Shown: positions 39,238 to 48,228, counted from the first letter of the stretch. The stretch is DNA of 64,000 nucleotides from Tritonibacter horizontis (GCF_001518015.1 NZ_LPUY01000075.1:1-64000), one strand, 5' to 3'. A program made the numbers and translations. Notes: generated by a model not told the origin, from the sequence alone.

Positions 39238-39951
39238 ATGAGCAGTATCAACGCCGGGCTGGAAGAAAGCCTGCGCAAGAAAATCATTGACGAGCCCCAG
39301 ATGGTGCTGGACGACCCGAACGTGATGCGTGCGTTGGTTGCCGGTAACGAACGGTCGATGGGCAGCAATATCGTCGACATGCGCGGCCTCGCGATGGAAC
39401 GGCTGGAAACCCGGCTTGACCGGCTTGAGGATACCCATCGGTCGGTCATTGCCGCCGCCTATGAAAATCTGGCCGGCACCAACCAGATCCACCGCGCTGT
39501 CCTGCGCCTGCTCGACCCCGAAAGCTTTGCCGGGTTCATGGAGGTGCTGCGCGGTGATTTCTGCGACATCCTGCGGATTGACGCGATGGCGCTCATCCTC
39601 GAAACCACCCAGGAAGAAGCCGGAGCCGCGGTGGAGCGGGTGGGGGATGTGCTGAAATTTACCGAGGCCGGGTTCATCGACGGCTACCTGTCACAGGGGC
39701 GTTCCTTTGGCGGGGAGCGCAGCGTGTTGCTGCGCCAGATCGACACCGCGCCCGCACGCATTTACGGTGAAAAGTCGGCGAGCTTGCGGTCGGAGGCCTG
39801 TCTGAAACTGGATCTTGGCAGCGGCCGTCTGCCCGGTCTGCTGGTCCTCGGCGCCGAGGACCCGGGGCAGTTCACGCCGCAACATGGTACTGATCTGCTC
39901 AGTTTCTTCGCCGGCGTTTTTGAGCGCAGCATGCGCCGCTGGCTGTCGTGA
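39238..39951 (+). CDS. DUF484 family protein
   Basis: A 237-residue soluble protein. A helical N-terminus (ESLRKKIIDEPQMVLDDPNV) precedes a coiled stretch (MERLETRLDRLEDTHRSVI) and a GAF-like C-terminal domain (about 85-235). DUF484 genes commonly lie beside xerC, as in E. coli yigA-xerC. The function is unclear. GTG 39229 is an alternative start three codons earlier. The stop overlaps the GTG of xerC (GTGA). Confidence 0.85.
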   Translation: MSSINAGLEESLRKKIIDEPQMVLDDPNVMRALVAGNERSMGSNIVDMRGLAMERLETRLDRLEDTHRSVIAAAYENLAGTNQIHRAVLRLLDPESFAGFMEVLRGDFCDILRIDAMALILETTQEEAGAAVERVGDVLKFTEAGFIDGYLSQGRSFGGERSVLLRQIDTAPARIYGEKSASLRSEACLKLDLGSGRLPGLLVLGAEDPGQFTPQHGTDLLSFFAGVFERSMRRWLS

Positions 39952-40883
39952 CCACACAGGGAACAGCCCTGATTTCGCCTGCCGCGCGGGATGCCCTGCA
40001 GACCTGGCTTGCCACCCTCAGCGCCCTGGACGGGGCTGCGGAAAATACGCTCAGCGCCTATCGCGGCGACGTCACCGAATTCCTCATGTTCATGACGTTG
40101 CATTCTGGCGAACCGCAGGGGCTGGGTGCGCTGGCCCGTATTGCGACCTCTGACATGCGCGCCTGGATGGCATCCTGTCGCGCGAACGGCACTGGCGCGC
40201 GCTCGCTGGCGCGCAAGCTGTCGGCGGTGAAGAAGTTCTATGGCTGGCTCGCCCCTCGGGAAGGGTTTGAGCCGACCGCCGTGCTGTCGATCCGCGCGCC
40301 CAAATTCCAAAAGAAGCTCCCGCGTCCGCTCGACACCCAGGCGGCCCGTGCCATGATCGACACGGTCGAACTGCAATCCCTGCAGGACTGGGTTGCCGCC
40401 CGCGACGGCGCCGTGGTGACCCTGCTCTATGGCTGCGGGCTGCGCATTTCCGAGGCGCTGGGGCTCAAGGGACGGGATGCGCCGCTGCCGCCAACGCTGC
40501 GCATTCGCGGCAAGGGGGACAAGGATCGCGTGGTGCCGGTGATTGCGGCCGCCCGCACGGCCGTGGACCGCTATATGCGTCTGTGTCCGCACCCGATGGA
40601 GCAGGATGCGCCGCTGTTTCGCGGCGTGCGCGGCGGGCCGCTGAACGCTCGCACGGTGCAAGGCGTGGTGGCGGCTGCGCGCCGTCAGCTCGGTCTGCCG
40701 GCCTCGGCCACGCCCCACGCCATGCGCCATAGCTTTGCCACCCATCTGCTGGAGGCCGGTGGCGACCTGCGGGCGATCCAGGAGCTTCTGGGACATGCCT
40801 CGCTGTCGACCACCCAAGCCTATACCGCCGTGAACAGCGCGCATCTGCTTGACGTGTATAACCGCGCCCATCCCAAAGCCTGA
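39948..40883 (+). CDS. xerC: Tyrosine recombinase XerC
   Basis: A 311-residue site-specific recombinase for chromosome dimer resolution at dif. An N-terminal core-binding SAM-like domain (about 12-110) precedes the catalytic domain. The catalytic set is Arg in GCGLRISEAL, Lys in GKGDKDR, His-x-x-Arg in HAMRHSFATHLLEAGGD, His in ELLGHASLSTTQ and Tyr in TQAYTAVNSAHL. It is adjacent to DUF484 as in other proteobacteria, so it is the housekeeping enzyme, not a phage integrase. Confidence 0.94.
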   Translation: MTTQGTALISPAARDALQTWLATLSALDGAAENTLSAYRGDVTEFLMFMTLHSGEPQGLGALARIATSDMRAWMASCRANGTGARSLARKLSAVKKFYGWLAPREGFEPTAVLSIRAPKFQKKLPRPLDTQAARAMIDTVELQSLQDWVAARDGAVVTLLYGCGLRISEALGLKGRDAPLPPTLRIRGKGDKDRVVPVIAAARTAVDRYMRLCPHPMEQDAPLFRGVRGGPLNARTVQGVVAAARRQLGLPASATPHAMRHSFATHLLEAGGDLRAIQELLGHASLSTTQAYTAVNSAHLLDVYNRAHPKA

Positions 40884-40997
40884 CCAAAGTGATGCACATC
40901 CAACTGTCATACCCCTGTCACCCGGGCTGGACATAGGCATCAGAGACCGATTTCACACCAGCACGGCGTCCCGCTATATTCATCCAAGGCCTGTTAA

Positions 40998-42656
40998 ATG
41001 ATGCAGCAAGTTGACACCGCTCTGCTCCGTTTCGCCAATCGGGGCACCCTGTTGCCGCAGCTGGTGCTGGTGGTCTTTACCTTGCTGATGATTCTGCCCG
41101 GTTTCTTTGTCCTGCCGCCGGTGGACCGGGACGAAAGCCGGTTTTCACAGGCTTCGCGGCAAATGGTGGAAAGCGGCGATCTGATCGACATCCGACTGGG
41201 CGAGGACGCCCGCTACAAAAAGCCGGTTGGTCTGTATTGGCTGCAAACCGCCGCCCAGACCCTGATCGGTGCGGAGGCGCATCTGAACGACATCTGGGCC
41301 TATCGGCTTCCGTCCGCCTTGGCGGCGGTGGTGTCGGTGCTTCTGACCTATCTTGTCGCCCTGCAGCTGATGGGGGCGCAAGCCGCGTTTCTGGCCGCCG
41401 CGCTTTTGGCCAGCAGCTTTGTCTTTGGAGCCGAAGCGCGGCTGGCCAAAACCGACGCGACATTGCTGGCCACCATCCTGATCTGTCAATGGAGCCTCGC
41501 CCGGCTCTGGTCCGACGGGCGTTTGTCCCGGGGCGCCGCCCTGCTGTTCTGGGGCGCGCTTGCCGCGTCGATCCTGGTCAAAGGGCCGCTGGGTCCGATG
41601 GTGATTGGCAGCACGATTGCCCTTCTGGCGCTGCATCGGCGTGGCCTGTTGTGGCTGGCGCCGCTGCGGTTTCGACAGGGCGGCATCCTGCTTCTGGTGC
41701 TGGTGCTGCCCTGGTTCATCGCCATCAGCCTGCGTTCGGGTGGTGCGTTCTGGACCGCCTCCCTGGGCGCGGATCTGCTGGCCAAGGTCGGCGAGGGGCA
41801 GGAAAGCCATGGCGCGCCGCCCGGCAGCTACCTGCTGGCCGTGTGGCTGACGTTCTGGCCGGCCGCGATCCTGCTGCCCTTTGCGGGGCTTTATGCCCTG
41901 CGCAACTGGAAATCACCTGAGGTGGTCTTTTGCCTCGCCTGGATCATCCCGACCTGGCTGATCTTCGAACTGGCCGCCACCAAACTGCTTCACTATGTGC
42001 TGCCGACCTATCCGGCCCTGGCGCTACTGGCCGCCGCCGGCTGGCTGTCTCGCCCCGCTCAGCTTCGGCCGGGCCTCGGGTTTCGCATATTCCTTGCCGT
42101 GATCCTGGCGCTGGCGCTGGTCTTTCCTGTCGCCTCGGCCTGGCTCAGCCAGTCGCTGGGCGGTGGCCTGTCGCTCTGGTGGGCTGGCGGCCTTTGCCTC
42201 TGCCTGATGGGCATTGCCCTTGGCTGGTGGAGCTTCGGGCGAGGTGCCCGCCTGCTGCCTGCCTGCGCCTGCGGTGTCCTGAGCCTCGGACTGTCAGTGT
42301 CGCTCTACGCCCACCTCGCCCGGACACCGCAATTGTGGCCATCGGTGGCCATGGCGCGTCTCGTGTCCGAGACCGAGCTGTGCACAAGACCGCTGCTGAT
42401 CTCGATCGGCTATGAAGAGGCGTCGCTGATGCTGCTCAACGCCCAGCCGGTGGTTTTCGGACTGGCGCCGGACGATGCGGTCCGCCGCCTGCAGGGGCAT
42501 GACTGTGGGATTGCCTTTGTGACGGCACCGCAGCTGGCGGCGTTTCAGCGCGCCGCCGCCGACGCCGGCCTGTCACTGCAGCGAGGTGATCCGATCAGCG
42601 GGTTTTCGATAGGTGGCGCGGAGCAGGTCGAACTCTCGGTCTTTCTGCGAAACTAG
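40998..42656 (+). CDS. GT39-family glycosyltransferase (ArnT-like), plus-strand copy
   Basis: A 552-residue integral membrane glycosyltransferase of the polyprenyl-phosphate-dependent (PMT/ArnT) type. The first periplasmic loop has the catalytic-type acidic pair in DRDESRFSQASRQM, followed by the Lys-Lys-Pro motif in ARYKKPVGLYWLQT. About 11 membrane helices follow, then a soluble C-terminal segment of about 130 residues (from about 420). ArnT-like enzymes move a sugar from a polyprenyl carrier to lipid A or core. The acceptor here is inferred from the neighbouring cluster. Its stop shares CTAG with the stop of the convergent PAP2 gene. Confidence 0.85.
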   Translation: MMQQVDTALLRFANRGTLLPQLVLVVFTLLMILPGFFVLPPVDRDESRFSQASRQMVESGDLIDIRLGEDARYKKPVGLYWLQTAAQTLIGAEAHLNDIWAYRLPSALAAVVSVLLTYLVALQLMGAQAAFLAAALLASSFVFGAEARLAKTDATLLATILICQWSLARLWSDGRLSRGAALLFWGALAASILVKGPLGPMVIGSTIALLALHRRGLLWLAPLRFRQGGILLLVLVLPWFIAISLRSGGAFWTASLGADLLAKVGEGQESHGAPPGSYLLAVWLTFWPAAILLPFAGLYALRNWKSPEVVFCLAWIIPTWLIFELAATKLLHYVLPTYPALALLAAAGWLSRPAQLRPGLGFRIFLAVILALALVFPVASAWLSQSLGGGLSLWWAGGLCLCLMGIALGWWSFGRGARLLPACACGVLSLGLSVSLYAHLARTPQLWPSVAMARLVSETELCTRPLLISIGYEEASLMLLNAQPVVFGLAPDDAVRRLQGHDCGIAFVTAPQLAAFQRAAADAGLSLQRGDPISGFSIGGAEQVELSVFLRN

Positions 42657-43456
42657 CGGGCGGTGTGGCTTTGCTCCGCCAGTTTTGTCACCTCTTGCGG
42701 CGTGTCAGACAGGCTCTGGACGGCCAACCCCGCCGCAAGCGCAACCGCCACTGCGACCCCAAGGCCAAAGGTTTGCGCCGCCCCCGACCGGTCGCCGCTC
42801 CGGGTGGGCAACCGCGACACCACCGCCCGGCGGACGGTTGAGACCGCAGCCGCCGCCCCTAGCCAAAGACGGCGGAAAGCCCGGTCAAAGGCGGCAAGGG
42901 AGGCGATTTGCAGCATCCAGCCCAAGGCCGCGCCCGCGACGACCTGCCAGATCGTATGCGCCCCGGCCTCTACCCGGCTGGTGCCGACAAACCCGGCAGA
43001 GATGACCACCGCCGCCTGGGCGGTCTTGTTCGCGGCAAGGCAGCCCTGAACCAGCGCTGTCGCGCCAAACGCCGAGGCCGTCATATGACCCGACGGAAAC
43101 CCCTTGTCACCGCCATTCGGGCGCTGGTTCAACGGCGCCTTCCCCAGGCCGGCTTTGGACCCATGGATGGCAAATTCCATCAGGATGAAACGGCCGAAGT
43201 ACTGGACGCCCCGCCCTTCGGCAACGGCGCACCCCAATCCCGCCAGCGGCAGGGCGATCTGGATATTGTCGCCGATCCGCTCGACCGAACGATTGGCGAA
43301 TGACATGCACACAAGCAGGATCGCGAGGATGAGGAACGCCCCAAACTGCCGCACCACCCAAAGCGCCAGCCGCCGCAGCCGATCCGGGCTGCGGCGGGCC
43401 GGTCTTCGGGGACGTGTCAGGACAGGCTCACCGTGATCCGGGCGTTGGTCGAACAT
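42653..43456 (-). CDS. PAP2-family lipid phosphatase A
   Basis: A 267-residue membrane phosphatase. ATG 43456 follows AAGGAG, so it is preferred over the longer frame to 43486. Motif C2 GFPSGHMTAS is intact. Motif C1 (GKAPLNQRPNG) has five rather than six residues between Lys and Arg-Pro. Motif C3 SRVEAGAHTIWQ ends in Gln where Asp is usual. About five membrane helices are visible. PAP2 enzymes dephosphorylate lipid A, phosphatidylglycerol phosphate or polyprenyl pyrophosphate. The substrate is inferred to be lipid A or its carrier from context. The start overlaps the previous gene by 29 bases. Confidence 0.8.
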   Translation of the reverse strand: MFDQRPDHGEPVLTRPRRPARRSPDRLRRLALWVVRQFGAFLILAILLVCMSFANRSVERIGDNIQIALPLAGLGCAVAEGRGVQYFGRFILMEFAIHGSKAGLGKAPLNQRPNGGDKGFPSGHMTASAFGATALVQGCLAANKTAQAAVVISAGFVGTSRVEAGAHTIWQVVAGAALGWMLQIASLAAFDRAFRRLWLGAAAAVSTVRRAVVSRLPTRSGDRSGAAQTFGLGVAVAVALAAGLAVQSLSDTPQEVTKLAEQSHTAR

Positions 43457-44342
43457 CTGCCGGTCTCCTTTTTGTGGACGGCGCAAGGGCCAGGCGTCGC
43501 TCTTTCGGTCGGGCGAGCAGGCTGCGTCCCAGGGTCAGGGCAAACAATCTGCGCCCGCCGCGCAGCAGCCGCGCGAGCTCTCGCAAGGCCGGGGTCAGGC
43601 ACAGGCGGATATCGCCCCAGAACAGCCCCGCATCGTTGCGCAGCGCCTGCCCCGTGACCCGCGGCAAGGCCGAGGCAAGCCGAAACAGGCGGCCCAGCCA
43701 GACCGCAAGGGTCATCATCATCAGGGCAGCCCAGACAACATCCGACAGGAAATGGCGGCCCTTCATCACCCGGAGGCTCGCACCGATCACCACAAAGCTG
43801 ATCAGGACCACCACCAATGGGCGGCGGCGGTGCGGGGGCACCACATTCCACAACACCAGCCCCGCGATGATGGCGGACACCGTCGCCGCGGCTGCCTCGC
43901 CCGACACGAAGGAACAGTTGCGGGCGCATTCATCCGCAAACTGCAACGCCGGGGTAAACTGCGCCTCGCCTCCGAAACTGTCGATCTGCGCCGGGCGTGC
44001 CCGGCCCCAATGGGCCTTGAACCCCAAATTCACCAGCAGCACCGGCCCCAGCACGATCAGGCTCGCACAGAACGCCCAGAACCGCCCCGGGATCTCCAGC
44101 TTCTGGTTGCTATACCAGGCCTGAAGCCCAAACAGGATGACGACCAGCGCCACCAGATGGAACAGATTCCAGATGACTTCGCGCAGCAGCGCGAGGCTTT
44201 TGACGTGGTCCAGATAGAAACCGCCCAGCGCCGGGACGTAGAACTGTTGCGCGACCCAGATATCCACGTTGGGAAACATCGCAAAACCTAGCGCGACAAG
44301 CAGCCATGCCCGCGCCAGTGAGGCCGTTGCAAGGGCGTTCAT
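43428..44342 (-). CDS. PAP2-family lipid phosphatase B with variant C2 motif
   Basis: A 304-residue membrane phosphatase. Motif C1 KAHWGRARP is intact. In C2 the usual Pro-Ser-Gly-His is replaced by Val-Ser-Gly-Glu (NCSFVSGEAAAA), and C3 SLRVMKGRHFLSDV keeps the nucleophile His and the Asp. Six membrane helices are predicted. A basic, Arg-rich C-terminal tail of about 70 residues is unusual. The start overlaps the GT39 stop by four bases. LpxE-, LpxF- or PgpB-like activity are alternatives. Confidence 0.8.
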   Translation of the reverse strand: MNALATASLARAWLLVALGFAMFPNVDIWVAQQFYVPALGGFYLDHVKSLALLREVIWNLFHLVALVVILFGLQAWYSNQKLEIPGRFWAFCASLIVLGPVLLVNLGFKAHWGRARPAQIDSFGGEAQFTPALQFADECARNCSFVSGEAAAATVSAIIAGLVLWNVVPPHRRRPLVVVLISFVVIGASLRVMKGRHFLSDVVWAALMMMTLAVWLGRLFRLASALPRVTGQALRNDAGLFWGDIRLCLTPALRELARLLRGGRRLFALTLGRSLLARPKERRLALAPSTKRRPADVRPTPGSR

Positions 44343-45796
44343 CGCGACAGCTCCCAACAGGTCGCGGGCACGCGAAAGCCATGTAATCCCCTGTCGGCAT
44401 AGGCCCCCGGCCCCTGCCCCACCGGACCAAGCGCATCGGCTTGCCCGCAAGGCGCAGCCCTGCCGACATAAAGGACGTCGCCCTCAAACTTGGCTGGCAA
44501 AGGGAACCGCTCGGCATAGTAATGCGGGCTCTTGGCCGGATGGGGCACCGCATACAACGCCAGCCCCGCATCACGCCCATAGTAGAACAGATCCGCAAGG
44601 ACCGGTCGGCTGTCCGCCACGATGGCAGCAAGCTGCGCGTCCCGGGCCAGATCGACCACCTCCTGCACCGCCCTGTCGCGGCCGGTGTAGCGTTTCAGAA
44701 CCAGCCGGTCGCCAATGCTCCATTGCGTAACCTGTGTTGCGGCGCACGCCACCGCGAGGCTCAGGCACAGGTTGATGCCAAGCCCGACCCAAAGCAGTCG
44801 ACGCGCCCGGTGCAACAAAAATGGCACCCCCAGCAGCAAGGCTGCCGGATAGGTCATCGCCGCCCAGTTGGCATAGGCCTTTGACAGGAGCGCCTGCGCA
44901 CAGACCAGCGCCAGGATCGGCAACGACATGCACAACAGCCACCTTGCACGCGGATCGTCGTGCCGCGCCGCATGCCAGCCCGCCCAGATGAACCCGATGA
45001 ACAACACCGGCCCCATCACGACCCCTTGGGACAGCAGGAACTCCGCCAATGCGGCAAAATGCAGGCGCGGCGCTGCCTCCTGCCGGATCCAATCGACATT
45101 GTCGGCCGTGTGGCTGACGGTGGCAAAATCGTGGGCCATGTTCCAAACCACATTCGGCGCGATCACGGCGGCAAAAACCACAGCCGTCAGCGCCAGATGG
45201 CGCAGCGGCAACCGCGATGCCGGAACCGCCAGCGCAGCGATGCCAGCCCCAAGGAGGAAATAAGCCGCCGCATATTTCGCCAGCATGCCAAGCCCCAGGC
45301 ACAAGCCCATCACGGCCGCATCCCGCAGATTTGGTGCCTCCAGCTGCCGCAGCCACAGCAACAGCGCCGCGCACCAGAACGGCAACAGGATCGTGTCCGT
45401 CGAGATCAACGCCGAGCCGACAGCGATCAGCGGCAGGCTGACATAGGCGAGCCCGACCGCAAGGGCGGCCTCGGCGTCGGTCAGGCGTCGGGCCGCAGCC
45501 ATCAGCGCCAGCGCCGCTGCGCCATGGCACAGGGGTGCCGCCGCCCGGATCCAGACCACGCTGTCGCTCCCTGACATGTCGGTCACCAGCCGGATGACCC
45601 AGCCGATCAGCGGGGGCTTTGAATAATAGCCGAAATCGAGGTTCTGCCCCCAGAGCCAATATTGCGACTCGTCAAAGAACAGGTCAGCGTCACTCGCCCA
45701 GAGCAGGGTCAGGCGGAGCGCGGTGACAGCGGCGATCAGCCCCACCCCGACGGTCGACAGGTCAAACGCTTTGGGTTGTGGTACGCTTTTCTGCAT
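44339..45796 (-). CDS. GT39-family glycosyltransferase, operon copy
   Basis: A 485-residue integral membrane protein of the PMT/ArnT type. The first loop carries the acidic pair in DLFFDESQYWLWGQNLDFGY and the Lys-Pro-Pro motif in YYSKPPLIGWVIRL. About 11 helices follow, with a short soluble C-terminus (from about 400). It is only distantly similar to the plus-strand GT39 protein downstream, so the two likely act on different sites or sugars. It overlaps the LAB-N gene by 35 bases upstream and the PAP2 gene by four bases downstream. Confidence 0.85.
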   Translation of the reverse strand: MQKSVPQPKAFDLSTVGVGLIAAVTALRLTLLWASDADLFFDESQYWLWGQNLDFGYYSKPPLIGWVIRLVTDMSGSDSVVWIRAAAPLCHGAAALALMAAARRLTDAEAALAVGLAYVSLPLIAVGSALISTDTILLPFWCAALLLWLRQLEAPNLRDAAVMGLCLGLGMLAKYAAAYFLLGAGIAALAVPASRLPLRHLALTAVVFAAVIAPNVVWNMAHDFATVSHTADNVDWIRQEAAPRLHFAALAEFLLSQGVVMGPVLFIGFIWAGWHAARHDDPRARWLLCMSLPILALVCAQALLSKAYANWAAMTYPAALLLGVPFLLHRARRLLWVGLGINLCLSLAVACAATQVTQWSIGDRLVLKRYTGRDRAVQEVVDLARDAQLAAIVADSRPVLADLFYYGRDAGLALYAVPHPAKSPHYYAERFPLPAKFEGDVLYVGRAAPCGQADALGPVGQGPGAYADRGLHGFRVPATCWELSR

Positions 45797-46079
45797 AGAT
45801 CAGCCACAGGTTGCGGGCGTAGATCACAACGCCCAGAGATTGGCCCAAGATGAAAACCGGGTCTTGTCGGTGCAGGGCATAGGCAAACAACGTCAGACCG
45901 CCGAAAATGGAAAACCACCAGAAGACTTCGGGGATGACCGACCGGCCCTCTTTTTCCGATGCCCACCACTGCAGGACAAATCGCATCGAGAACATCATCT
46001 GCGCGCCAAGGCCGACGATCACCCAAGTCAGTTCGAGGGTGCTCTCCACCTTGAAGAATTCAAGAATTCCTTCGATCAT
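45762..46079 (-). CDS. Lipid-A-disaccharide synthase N-terminal domain (LAB-N) membrane protein
   Basis: A 105-residue protein with three membrane helices: about 17-35, 52-70 and 75-97. It matches the LAB-N family (WVIVGLGAQMMFSMRFVLQW and PEVFWWFSIFGGLTLFAYAL). Free-standing LAB-N proteins lie beside polyprenyl-phosphate glycosyltransferases in many proteobacteria. They may be accessory subunits or flippase-like partners. It overlaps the GT2 gene by four bases and the GT39 gene by 35 bases. Confidence 0.85.
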   Translation of the reverse strand: MIEGILEFFKVESTLELTWVIVGLGAQMMFSMRFVLQWWASEKEGRSVIPEVFWWFSIFGGLTLFAYALHRQDPVFILGQSLGVVIYARNLWLIYAEKRTTTQSV

Positions 46080-46948
46080 GCTGCGGCTTCCTTGGTTTTT
46101 GTTAGCGCCCTCTGCGCCTGCGGCTGCCCGGGCGCGTCAGCACTGGTGACGGCGCCGATCAGATCTTGCGCAGACCGCTCCTGCGGGCGGGCCGTTTTGG
46201 ACCGTCGGACCAGCCAGGCGACACCCAGCAAATCCGAGATGCCGACCAGCGCCCGTTGCAGGTTGGTGTATTTCGACGCGCCGGCCTCGCGCGCGCGGTG
46301 GGCGACATCAACATGCGCAACCTCCCAGCCCGCTCTGGCAAAGAGCGCCGGCAAGTACCGGTGCATGTGGTTGAAATACGGCAGTTCCAGAAACGCCGCG
46401 CGGCGAAACGCCTTGAGACCGCATCCGGTGTCACGGGTATTGTCGTTCAGCACAGCGGCGCGCAGCGTGTTGGCGGCGCGAGAGGCAAGTTTCTTGGTCA
46501 GCCGGTCCTGACGGTGCTGTCGTTGCCCGGCGACCAGCCCCAAACGGTCTGGCGCGGCCGCTGCCAACAGCGGCGCGCAGAGGTTCGGCAACTCGGCCGG
46601 TGGGTTTTGCAGGTCGCCATCCAGCGTGCAGATCAGCCATCCCCGCGCGGCCAGCACGCCACTATGCACCGCAGCCGATTGCCCGGCGGCCTGCCCGTGC
46701 TGCACGAGGCGGAGCCAGGGCCGGGTCATCATGTGTTCGCCGATCAGGCGGGCAGTCCCGTCCCGAGATCCATCATCGACCAGAATGACTTCGCTTTCGG
46801 GAAGAAAAGCCCGTGCCTGCTCCAGCTCTGCCAGGAGCGGGGCCACATTCCCGGCCTCATTGTGCATCGGGCTGATGATGGTGACGATGGGCGTCTGGCC
46901 CGCCATCTGGCCTGTCGTCACGCCCTGTTGCGGATCCGTCCGCGTCAT
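46076..46948 (-). CDS. DPM1/ArnC-type family 2 glycosyltransferase
   Basis: A 290-residue GT2 enzyme making a polyprenyl-phosphate-sugar. Motifs: ISPMHNEAGN near 25-34, VILVDDGSRDGTARLI, the metal-binding region TLDGDLQNPPAELP, the QRQHRQDRLTKKLASR basic motif and DTGCGLKAFRR. A GASKYTNLQRALVGISDLL segment ends the domain. The C-terminal 40 residues are polar and carry no clear second membrane helix. GGGAG before ATG 46948 supports this start. It is the first gene of the five-gene overlapping operon. Sugar unknown. Confidence 0.88.
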   Translation of the reverse strand: MTRTDPQQGVTTGQMAGQTPIVTIISPMHNEAGNVAPLLAELEQARAFLPESEVILVDDGSRDGTARLIGEHMMTRPWLRLVQHGQAAGQSAAVHSGVLAARGWLICTLDGDLQNPPAELPNLCAPLLAAAAPDRLGLVAGQRQHRQDRLTKKLASRAANTLRAAVLNDNTRDTGCGLKAFRRAAFLELPYFNHMHRYLPALFARAGWEVAHVDVAHRAREAGASKYTNLQRALVGISDLLGVAWLVRRSKTARPQERSAQDLIGAVTSADAPGQPQAQRALTKTKEAAA

Positions 46949-47106
46949 TTTGGTATCGCTCCCTGCCGGTTTCGGGTGGCCGAGATCTGCCACGGCACAG
47001 GGGCGTGGATCTCAGGCTACCGGCAGAGGATTACATCACCAGCTTGAGGCTTTTTTTAAAGTTATGTGTAGTTTTGTGACAGACCCGGATCGGCCGGGAG
47101 CGCCCC
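46949..47106 (-). promoter_or_regulatory. Likely promoter region of the envelope-lipid operon
   Basis: This 158-bp gap lies between the LptF-like stop and the GT2 start. On the minus strand it contains CTGTCAC (reverse of 47076-47082) followed by AAAA and an A+T-rich block. CTGTCAC resembles one half of a Pho box, but the second half is poor. A single half-site is weak evidence for phosphate control. Confidence 0.3.
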
Positions 47107-48228
47107 CTAGGATGACGGGCGGCGCGGCATGCGGATGGGGCGCCCGGCCATGGCGAGAAACGCCCCGGCGACCAGGCAGCCCGCTACCGTCGGCAGATGG
47201 TAGATCCACCACAGGTCAGGCGTTTCAAGCACCAGCCCAGACGCACCGCCGCGCGCGGCTTCGACACCGATCAAGATCACGAAGGCCAGGCAGATCTGGG
47301 TCCAGAGCCCAAACCGCGAATGGGCCCCTGTCATCAATGCGGTAAAGCCGATCAACGCCACCGCGACGCAAATCCCGACCCAGGACAGGCGTTCGTGCAG
47401 TTCTTCGACCAGCTGCCCCTCCGAATAGCTGCCCTGCGCCACCAGCTCTGCGCGCCCGCGCAACAACACGCTGGTGGGCAGCGCGCGCAAGCTGTCATGA
47501 TCTGTCGCCTCCAGATCACCATAGCGCGAGATGTCTACGGTCAGATCATCGAACCAGGTGGCGGACAGCTCTTCGGCGGCGGCATTGTAGCGCGCCACCA
47601 TGCCCTCGACCATGACGACATAGATCGCGTCGTTTTCCTGCACCAGATAGGCCTGAGAGGCCGTATAGGTCTGCGGCCGTTCGGCGACGCGCCGGTCCGA
47701 GATATAGACATCCCGCAGGGTGCCGGTCGGGTCGATGGTTCCGAAATAGACCACGACCCCATCCATCGGGTGAAGGAAGGTTCCCTCCTTCAACAGCTTC
47801 GCCGCGAGATCCTGCTCCAGTTCCGCTTCGCGCTCTTCAAATGCCGCCAGAGAGGCCGGACGCAGAACGGTGGTCAGGGTCGCGACCATCACCGCCGCAA
47901 GCGCGGCAAACATGATCACCGGTCGGGCCAACCGCATCGGGCTGGCACCGGTGGCCTGCATGACCACCAGTTCGCTCTCGCGGCGCAAACGGTTGGTGAC
48001 ATAGACGACCGCCGCGAAAATCGCCATCGGCATCACTGTGCGCAGCAGGGTCGGAAAGGTCAGGGCGGTAAGTTCAAAAAACACCCAAGGCGAATGCCCG
48101 CCCCCCAGCAGCGTCGAGAACAGGCCGATAGAGCGCGAAATCCAGAAGACCCCGGCCAGGACCAGGGTGAAAAAGCTCCACATCACGATCAGTTGGCGCA
48201 GAACATATCCATCGTAACGTGCAAACAT
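47107..48228 (-). CDS. LptF/LptG-family (YjgP/YjgQ) permease
   Basis: A 373-residue integral membrane protein. Three N-terminal helices (about 15-38, 60-85, 100-122) are followed by a periplasmic beta-jellyroll domain (about 135-275: VVYFGTIDPTGTLRDVYISD) and three C-terminal helices (about 285-365). This is the architecture of the LPS-transport permeases. LptF and LptG are normally adjacent genes; here one stands alone beside the lipid cluster. It may be the true LptF or LptG, or a specialised paralogue. Met 48228 is preferred over the frame to 48330. Confidence 0.83.
   Translation of the reverse strand: MFARYDGYVLRQLIVMWSFFTLVLAGVFWISRSIGLFSTLLGGGHSPWVFFELTALTFPTLLRTVMPMAIFAAVVYVTNRLRRESELVVMQATGASPMRLARPVIMFAALAAVMVATLTTVLRPASLAAFEEREAELEQDLAAKLLKEGTFLHPMDGVVVYFGTIDPTGTLRDVYISDRRVAERPQTYTASQAYLVQENDAIYVVMVEGMVARYNAAAEELSATWFDDLTVDISRYGDLEATDHDSLRALPTSVLLRGRAELVAQGSYSEGQLVEELHERLSWVGICVAVALIGFTALMTGAHSRFGLWTQICLAFVILIGVEAARGGASGLVLETPDLWWIYHLPTVAGCLVAGAFLAMAGRPIRMPRRPSS

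Noticed and set aside
39948-40883. The tyrosine recombinase as a marker of a mobile element
   Set aside because: It is XerC next to DUF484, the conserved core arrangement, and no att repeats or phage genes are nearby.
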